A DNA stretch of 64,000 bases from positions 230,980 through 294,979 of the forward strand of contig SSNU01000030.1 in assembly GCA_012064415.1 (NCBI GenBank), in the 5' to 3' direction. Of the stretch, positions 56,772 through 64,000 are shown piece after piece. Made by a program: the position numbers and the translations under genes. The stretch is from Gyrodactylus bullatarudis (taxonomy: Eukaryota; Platyhelminthes; Monogenea; Gyrodactylidea; Gyrodactylidae). Position 1 is the stretch's first letter. Each line of letters opens with the position of its first letter. Under the pieces are notes generated by a model that had not been told where the DNA came from, did not search any database, and saw nothing but the letters and a program-made list of their open reading frames with translations.

Positions 56772-57360
56772 ATGGTTCGGAACATTAAGCTCCTTTTTCT
56801 CGGACCAGAATCATGCGGCAAAACGGCGCTTATAAATACAATCATCTATGACGACTTTAGACCTGTGAGTATTTTCACTTTTACATTATCGAATCATTTA
56901 GGACATGAATGACGATATAGTGCATACAATAGAAGATACTTACAATTGTTATATCGATTCAGATAAGAATTCAAAAGATAAACTCAGAATATTCGAGATT
57001 GGAGGTAGAAACAACCTCTCAGATAATGAAAAACATTATTTCCTTGTTATAGATGGAATTGTTTTTGTTACAGATATTACTAATCCTCAGACATTTGAAG
57101 AACTGAAAAAAATCAAAATGACAGTAGACAAACTTAAAGAAAAGAGAGAAATTCCTTCCCTACTCCTTGTTAATAAGCTTGACTTACAATCAGGATCTCT
57201 TTCCCAGGAAATGCTGCAATGGGCCCAGAGCCAAAAAATACCTATTTGTCCGAGCACAGTGCATGATCGGAATAATTTACTAGCGTCTCTGAATACTCTT
57301 GTTTCTAAGATCCTCGTTCCCAGTAAGAGTTTTCCTTTTGGAAAGAAAGATATTAGATGA
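56772..57360 (+). CDS. NKIRAS: NKIRAS (kappa-B-Ras) type small GTPase
   Basis: Atypical Ras-like protein; in animals kappa-B-Ras restrains IkappaB degradation and NF-kappaB signalling. Exons are 56772-56864 and 56902-57360, with a 37-nt intron; 183 aa. G1 is GPESCGKT, G4 is NKLD. The G3 DxxG is replaced by EIGG (RIFEIGGRNN), in line with the altered switch residues of this family. The block NDDIVHTIEDTYNCYID matches the NKIRAS switch I (TQEDIYVGSI). There is no C-terminal CAAX box (ends FPFGKKDIR), again as in NKIRAS. SRPRB-like or ARL-like readings were considered, but the TIEDTY segment fits Ras-type better. Confidence 0.78.
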
Positions 57361-57377
57361 AAATTTTTGAATAAAGT

Positions 57378-59487
57378 TTATTTATTTTTCAACTCTTCAA
57401 TCTCTTTTAGAGCAACTTCGAAATCAGTTGAATTCAAACATCTTCGTTTAGCAATATGTGCATTTTGTTTAGCAAAGTCCAATAAATTGTCCAAATCAGC
57501 TCCACTAAAATAGAATAGATTATGCTCAATTATTTGCAATAGTAACTTCTGGGAAAAGAACTTACGTCATTTTTGATGTTCGACTACTTTCTGAAAGTTT
57601 TCTCAATAATTCAGAGCCCCCTTCGATAGGAGGCTTTGTTGCAGATTTAGTAGTAGCCATGAGAATAGCAAAAATTTCATCTGGACAACTAGGAGGTTCC
57701 ACTAGAATATGAAGACCTAAACGACCTGATCTTAATATAGCCGGATCGATCATATCTTTACGGTTAGTTGCTCCAACAATAAAGACTCGAGACGATCTAA
57801 ATTTATCGACACCGTCAAGTTCGACCAATAGTTGATTGACAAGGCTAACACGTCCTCCGTTTGTATCACTGGAATCTCTCCTGGGACAAATTGCATCAAT
57901 CTCATCGAAAAATATAAGACTTGGCTGGCATGCTCGTGCTCTTTCGAAAATTTCTCTTATCTTCCGTTCACTTTCTCCTTGATATTTGTTTAATACCTCC
58001 GGCCCTTTAATGTTTAGGAAATTAAGGCCAGCACAATTGGATAATGCTTTAGCTATCAAAGTTTTTCCACATCCAGGTGGACCTTCTAGTAATACACCAC
58101 CACTCTTCCTCTCCAATGCTTTTGCACCTTCCCAGTCATCAATCAACATCATGAATCTGCTGTATAGTTGTTGTTTTGTATTCGATAATCCTCCAATATC
58201 ATTAAAAGTAACATCAGGCACTGTAACAAATTCTGGAGTATTTTTTATTGACGGAATAACTATATTCATGGCAGTTATTAAATCTTCTTCTGATACATAA
58301 AATGTATTGTCCATTGGTTCACTAAAATCTTTTGCTTGAATTGCATTAAGTTTTATTTGAGCTACTAGTCGATGCAAGTCACCAGCTTCGTATCCAGGTG
58401 TCCTTTTTGCTAGTAAATCAAATGTCAAGGGATGCTTTAGATTAATGCCATCTCCAAGTAAATTTTCTAGTAACCTTTAAAAATAAATTAAAAACTCATA
58501 CTTTTTTCTGCATTCAGTTTCCAACATTCCAAATGTAACTCTTTGAGTGAATAAATCAAGTATGGACTGAGGCAGAGCTGCAAATAAACTTCTAGTTTCA
58601 CCAACCAATAAGACATTTTTGCCCATAAGTTCTTTGAGAATGTGCGATTTGAAGAAACAGGTCAGTCTAAATGTCCCCACTGATATTGAATTTTTTTCCA
58701 TACTTTCAATATCGTCGATATGAAGAATACAAGGGGCTGCTTTGATTGCAGTATCAATAATTTCTCGCCATGCTTTAATATTTGGCTGAATAACACCAAC
58801 AGAAACTTTCAAATACTGAACGCTTAAAGACTAAATGTATGTTAAATTATATTGATTTACCCCAGCCAAAGATTCTATTAATAATGATTTACCACAAAAT
58901 GGAGGACCGTTGATAAGTAAAGATGGCCAAACTGAAAGGAATATGATCGACTTCATGACGCCAAAGGCAAAATTTCTAGCTTGATTCTTTGAATAAGTAT
59001 AATAAATTTACCACTATTTTAGAAGGAAATGTACCATTGTAGTCTGCTAAACGAAGAGTTGGCAAGTAAACGTCTAGATCATTTTTACTGATAGTTTTAA
59101 TACGTTTGGCTGAAGGCTCAAAGTCTTGAAAAAATGATTCCTCTGGATTCTCTTGCGTTTCTTGATACTCAGCTTCTTTGACCAACTGTCGACCGTTAAC
59201 AAGGCGAAGAGCCTTGAGTGCATCTTTTCTCCACACTTTTACATTCTTTTGTGAGAACGAGGGTATTTTCATTTCAAGAACAAAATCGAGAAAATCCTTA
59301 AGGGAAGAAATATCATCTGCGGTTCTAACAAACTATTGATAAATAAATAAATAATTTTTTCTCACATTCTCAGCATAGTCAATGAATTCCTTCCTTTGAA
59401 CAATGGGCTCTGTGTATGGGGATTGGTACTTCATCCAATTTCCTTTAAAAAATTAGAAATTATAAACAAACTTTCGTTACCTCCCAT
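57378..59487 (-). CDS. NVL-like: NVL-like tandem AAA ATPase, shortened and with degenerate D1
   Basis: Nuclear VCP-like AAA ATPase, which in eukaryotes acts in 60S ribosome assembly. Exons: 59481-59487, 59366-59442, 59012-59332, 58861-58986, 58502-58815, 57566-58474 and 57378-57504; all phases fit; 626 aa versus >800 in most NVL proteins. D2 is intact: VTVPDVTFNDIGGL, GPPGCGKT, IFFDEIDAICPRR, GATNRKDMIDPAILRSGRLG, and sensor helix TGADLDNLL. D1 keeps a Walker A (GPPFCGKS) but its Walker B is ILHIDDIESM, with Asp in place of the catalytic Glu, and the arginine-finger region is missing, so D1 probably binds but hardly hydrolyses ATP. Introns of 25 and 27 nt occur. The 7-nt first coding exon (ATGGGAG) is tentative. 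Confidence 0.83.
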
Positions 59488-60240
59488 TCTTAATTGAATT
59501 GTTGACGACCCGCCTTATATTATTAAATTTGAAAATTTTCATGGAGTTTCAATCAAAATTACTTCAAGTTGAAATTTTCAAGTCAGATGACATTCTATAG
59601 ATTCTATAGTATAGTATATGTCTACAATGTTGATTCTACATTGATTATTACTTGTTCCTAACTTGAAGTTAGGATTCAGAACCCTTTGATATTAACTCTT
59701 ATATTTTTTCTAAAAATAATAAGATCAAATTCTTTTTTTTTGCTCTAAATCTTTTTCAAACGAAATACTACTTAAAATTCTTAAGTTAAGAATACATAGA
59801 CGAATATTATATCTTCATTAATGGATTTAAATTATTGAAATATAACTTCTAATTTAGAATTTTTAAAAGTAGATTATTTTGAAATAGTCCAGTCACTGGC
59901 TTATAGTGGGATCAAAAATTCATAATCTCATTCATTGACATATCCTGTTTTTCTTCTAGGAGAATTCAATATTAGCTTAAGCGAATCATATCTTATTATA
60001 TCTTATGACCAATGACAGTGAACCAACCTTGAATAATCCAATGAAATTCATCTGATAATAATGAGAAACAAGCATCGATGATTTAGTGCAAAACTATAAC
60101 TTAATCTATCTTTCTAAGGGAATTTTATTGAGCCTGTCTCACCAAAACTCAAATAAATCGAGTAGATAATAATCTCACCGGTAATGGATCCTCCGGATCA
60201 AGAAAATATTTGAAGAAAAGCTGAAAAAATTCCATAAAAA
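59488..60240. other. Intergenic region, NVL-like to cGMP kinase
   Basis: 753 bp between divergent genes; AT-rich, no gene or repeat recognised. Confidence 0.5.
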
Positions 60241-62418
60241 ATGAATAGTCTTGATAATTCTGGCTCGAGGCATGATGAATTGTCTGCAGAAAAGTTTAAT
60301 TCAATCATTGCTGAAAAGGAAGCTCTAATAAAAAAATTATTCACGGAGCTAGAAGAAGCAAAACATGGAATTAGTCTTCGAGATAGGGAAATCGATCAAC
60401 TTCGTTCTGTTCTTATCCAGAAAAATATTTATATTGATGATAATAAGGAAGTGCCTATGGAACGTAGTAAGAAACGAGGAGTCATTGGTGAAAGATTGGA
60501 TGTGGAGAAGAATTTCGAGAATCCTCCAGAAATTATAGAAAAAGATTTAGAGTGAGTCCTCATATACAGACTTGTTTCTATACGATTGATCATTTTAACT
60601 CGGCAGTAAAAACATTAACGCTAAACAGACCATTTCACATAAATACTGTATAAATTATGAATTATCAAGTGTTACTTTAACCCTTAAAGACCCAGATAAA
60701 TTTTTTTCAAGGTACATCGCTGAGATTGAAAATTTAGTAGGATTTTAGAATGGGGTAATTACAAAAACAATAGGTAGGGTGGGTAAATGGTCAAAAACAA
60801 TAGGTGTCAGATGATGTATAATAGGTGATATTCGAGGTATATCCAAAAACAATAGGAATATGATCACTATTAATATCTGGGGTAGAGAAGTATTCATATA
60901 CAATGGGATATACCAATATATATGGTCAAATATAATAGGTCAATCGAAGGTTTAATCTGTATTAATACCTATTTTCCAAGCTCAATTAGTCAATTCAAAA
61001 TAGCAATCTAACTGATATTTACGTGAATTCTTTTTTTCTTAACTAAATTCTATTAAGTTTTCACTTGCATCGAACCTCACATCTATCGATTTAGAAAGGA
61101 TCGTAGAAATACAATATTTAAGATAGTGAACACTAAATCATCTTTAAACGCATCAACTCTCTCTAGTGAAAAAGTTAGTAATTTTAGCTATTTTATTATT
61201 TGAAGCCCGCGAAGGATTAGATTAAGGATCAAAATATTGAGCTAGAAATAGGATACAACATTTTAAATATCACATAAAGCATTATTGAATTCAATCCGAG
61301 GAAGAACAACTCTTAAATTTCATACACATCTAATCTTCATGTAGCTGTGTAAAACATTTTGAGCTTGGAAAATAGGTATTAATACAGATTAAACCTTCGA
61401 TTGACCTATTATATTTGACCATATATATTGGTATATCCCATTGTATATGAATACTTCTCTACCCCAGATATTAATAGTGATCATATTCCTATTGTTTCCT
61501 AGTGGTCTATAAACTATTTTTTTAGTTTCTTCAAAATATAATTATGGCTTGAGAAAGTAACCTGTCCCATATATGACCCGCTGGGGCCTTAAGGGTTAAT
61601 TAACCAAATAGAAGTGTAGCATATTGATTTGATTAATCACTAAAGTCATTCATATTCTTCCAAAGGATCATTTCAAGTTACCTTTAACGAAATATAAGAA
61701 TTTGAAAAGCTTTTCTTTATCAGCACTCTTACTCTAGAGATGAATAATCATTAGGGTAATACAAATTTTTAAAACTTTTTCGGCTATTTGATTATTCGAT
61801 AGAGAATTAAATTTTGAGAGAAAAATCCTTTTGAATTAAATATTCTGTTCTGGTATACAAAATGATATTTGAAAATTACAATTTTTAAATCCACGCCAAA
61901 AAATTTTGAACGAAATTAATTTTTGTACAATAATTGGTAAAATTCACGTTTTTGAGCAATCTAATGTAACTTTTCGGATGGGAATTGTCCTGATAGCCAT
62001 TTCATTTGCTTTTCTACATATCCTGATCATTTTCTGAGAATTTTGATTTGTTTTAAAGAATCTAAGGAAAATGGGTATAAAATCTTTGAATTTAATTTAT
62101 GAAAATCTTCTAATTCTGTGTGTAGGCGTCCAAACTAGCAAATGTTGTTCGGGAAAGAAACTATTTGTATTTTTCTAGTAATTAATTATTGTAATAGTTA
62201 TGAATAATAGGTGATATTAAGAATATAACTTGATCAAATTCATTTCCACAGAACAATATCACAAATAAAAGAAGCCTTACTACAGAATGAATTTTTACGC
62301 CGATTGGAAATGTCTGAAATTGATGATATCATCAAGTATATGAAAAATGTCTCCTTTGAGCCACAGTCCTATATCATTGAGGAGGGACAAGATGGAGATG
62401 CCTTTTATGTCTCATTAG
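60241..62418 (+). CDS. PKG: cGMP-dependent protein kinase, first two exons (truncated by window end)
   Basis: 5' part of a foraging/PRKG1-type kinase. Exon 1 (60241-60551) starts MNSLDNSGSRHDELSAEKF and holds the N-terminal leucine/isoleucine zipper (IIAEKEALIKKLFTELEEAK, ISLRDREIDQLRSVLIQK), which in PKG drives dimerisation, followed by a basic hinge. Exon 2 (62252-62418) starts TISQIKEALLQNEFLRRLEM and enters the first cyclic-nucleotide-binding domain (SEIDDIIKYMKNVSFEPQSY, IIEEGQDGDAFYV). The junctions are phase 2 and phase 1, with GTGAGT donors. The 1.7-kb first intron and the >1.5-kb second intron are far longer than others here. The catalytic domain lies outside the window. Confidence 0.88.
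60848..61496. repeat. 137-bp perfect inverted repeat in the cGMP-kinase intron
   Basis: 60848-60984 and 61360-61496 are reverse complements over 137 bp without a mismatch that I could find. They flank about 375 bp of unrelated sequence. The left arm is preceded by several AACAATAGGT-like short repeats (from 60,762). The identity of the arms implies recent origin or gene conversion. No transposase frame is inside, so it may be a foldback-type non-autonomous element. Confidence 0.85.
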
Positions 62419-64000
62419 GTGAGTGAAATTGATTTTAAACTAAAATAAGAAGATGCCATCTTTATTTGTGAAATGTTGCAGAGCATCTTTCCCGTTAAAA
62501 TTAATTTGCTTTGGTCTCAGATAACCTTTGAATGAAGTATGCGTGTATACTATATCCTACGAGTAATACTCATCGAGTATGAGCTTTAAGAAACTTGTTT
62601 ATTCTTTAAATAAATTTTATCAGGCGAGTAGACTTGAGAAATTTTCAAATACGTCTGAAAATCCACTTAAAATCATGTTAAAATAGAAAATGGAGAAAAG
62701 TGAAAAAGCTCACTTCGGCTAAGTTAATTGAAGCTTATAGGAATAGTTTTTCTGAACAAACAGATTTTTATTGATTGATAAAGAATTTCTCCTTTACTCA
62801 TACATCTATGCTGTCATCCCCAAGGTTTTTGTATAACACAGAAAATTTTGAAATTCGTGGTTTTCCTGCTTGAGATGTCTAGTTACCGCGGTATCCTTAC
62901 GGTATGTAGATGATCATTAGATTTTGTAGACAATTAGTTTTTCAAAAAACACCGGAATTATTTAGTAGATTCCATAGTCCAAAAAACCCATGAAAATTTG
63001 CATTGTCTATACTTTTGACTTTTAATAACCATAGAAATCCAATGCAATCAGATGACAAACAAAGTGCTTTCAACCAAATCATCTCTGTAAAAATTAAATT
63101 ACAATTAGACAATTTTTAATTCTTCCAACTGCTTCTTCCGAGACTATATAATCAATAAATCTGTTTTCTGTACTACTATCCTCAATTAATGCAGTTATGA
63201 TTAGAGCTATAGAAAAGGGTAATTTCCTCTTTCCAATATTCGAATGAATAGGAATTATTCATAATGATAAATAATAATAAATGTAACAAATACCTTCTTT
63301 TATCTCGAAAAATCTTCAAAGTACTACAATTTTATAATCTCTTCTTATTATCAGAATTAATTAGTTTCTTGCTTAATTTTGTCAATTAACAACAATACTA
63401 TAGTTATGGGGAGCTTGATTAAAAATACCCTATTCTTGAGCTGTTATTACTGAAGAGGATCATGAAATATTCATAGTTATGGATAATGTAGCATTTTCTC
63501 AAATATTGTTACATCATCATAATAAGAATAGTAGAAATATACAAGAAAGAAAGAAAGAGGGTGGTGGGAGAGCAATGAGAATTATTCTCAAATCTAGTCT
63601 TTATCTGACTGTATTTAAATTTTAATCCTATAAATTAGACTCTGGTTCTAGTCTGGTAGTCACAAAAGGAATCTATTGACCAATTTGAATTTCAATTATT
63701 TTTTGTCACAATAAACATTACTTTGACAACAATCCAGTATATATTAAATATTTATTGATCTCTACAGTCAAAATCCATGAATGAGTCATAGTAATAAATT
63801 TCTGTAATATTTGGTTACATCTGTGAGATAAGAAAATTTATTCTTATTTAAAAAAACGTATACAAATCGTTAAAAGAAGGGTTATAATTTTTGCTTACCA
63901 AACAGAAAATAAATGATCATTCATTGTCTCCAAAAAAAGTAAAAGAATAAATATTAATCAATAGAGAAAATTGAATAGATTAATTCTCATTGGTTGAACA
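62419..64000 (+). other. Second intron of the cGMP kinase gene, to window end
   Basis: At least 1.58 kb after a GTGAGT donor. AT-rich; no exon matching the next part of the cyclic-nucleotide-binding domain was found on the plus strand. Confidence 0.55.

Noticed and set aside
1..64000. CRISPR arrays, bacterial operons, rRNA genes, replication origins
   Set aside because: Spliced animal genes throughout; no direct-repeat arrays with spacers, Shine-Dalgarno patterns or rRNA-like sequence seen.

Overview
This is an AT-rich, intron-bearing animal genome. The evidence is metazoan-type genes (RAB27, cGMP-dependent kinase, GABP-alpha, CDK8, SMYD5, NKIRAS, a MAM-domain receptor), spliced genes throughout and a decayed hAT transposon. 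The lineage is probably an arthropod; a small crustacean such as a parasitic copepod is a guess, because nothing here fixes the clade. The genome is locally compact: many introns are only 25-32 nt, several exactly 25 nt.

Layout. 1-11,100 is gene-dense: a small secreted peptide precursor (-), CDK8 (-), GTPBP10 (+), SMYD5 (+), an unrecognised protein (-), POLR1B (+), and an unassigned coding exon (-). 11,492-24,694 (-) is one large gene and the main discovery. 24,908-30,210 holds PSMA3 (+), GABP-alpha (-), a coiled-coil protein (+) and RER1 (-). 30,902-34,566 (-) is an M60/TCAF-like metallopeptidase that lacks its 5' end. 34.6-50.3 kb is gene-poor and holds a MITE-like element and a hAT pseudogene. 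50.3-59.5 kb is dense again: RAB27 (-), ABHD12-like hydrolase (+), Tctex1 dynein light chain (-), a two-pass membrane protein (+), NAA35 (-), NKIRAS (+) and NVL-like AAA ATPase (-). The right edge holds the first two exons of a cGMP-dependent protein kinase (+).

The key system. The 13-kb minus-strand gene encodes a type I membrane receptor with one MAM domain. The domain is assembled from two tandem arrays of alternative exons. Array A has 9 variants of the N-terminal part. Array B has 17 variants of the next part, each a 51-nt exon plus a ~91-106-nt exon, or a fused exon of 145-148 nt. A constant exon then closes the MAM domain and supplies the transmembrane helix, and further constant exons form a Met/Asn/Gln-rich tail. 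Every A exon enters in phase 1 and leaves in phase 2 (all lengths = 1 mod 3). Every B unit enters in phase 2 and leaves in phase 0. Joining two members of either array therefore breaks the frame, while one A plus one B restores it. This is Dscam-style mutually exclusive splicing, with 9 x 17 = 153 predicted ectodomains.

A GC-rich element in the intron before A1 (RNA CGACGAGCCAGGCCGC) has complementary partners upstream of A2 to A9, some kept by G-U pairs. This is the docking-site/selector arrangement known from Dscam exon clusters. Near-identical neighbouring variants show that the arrays grow by tandem duplication.

All exon models were built by hand from GT/AG sites, reading frame and family similarity. 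No transcripts were available.
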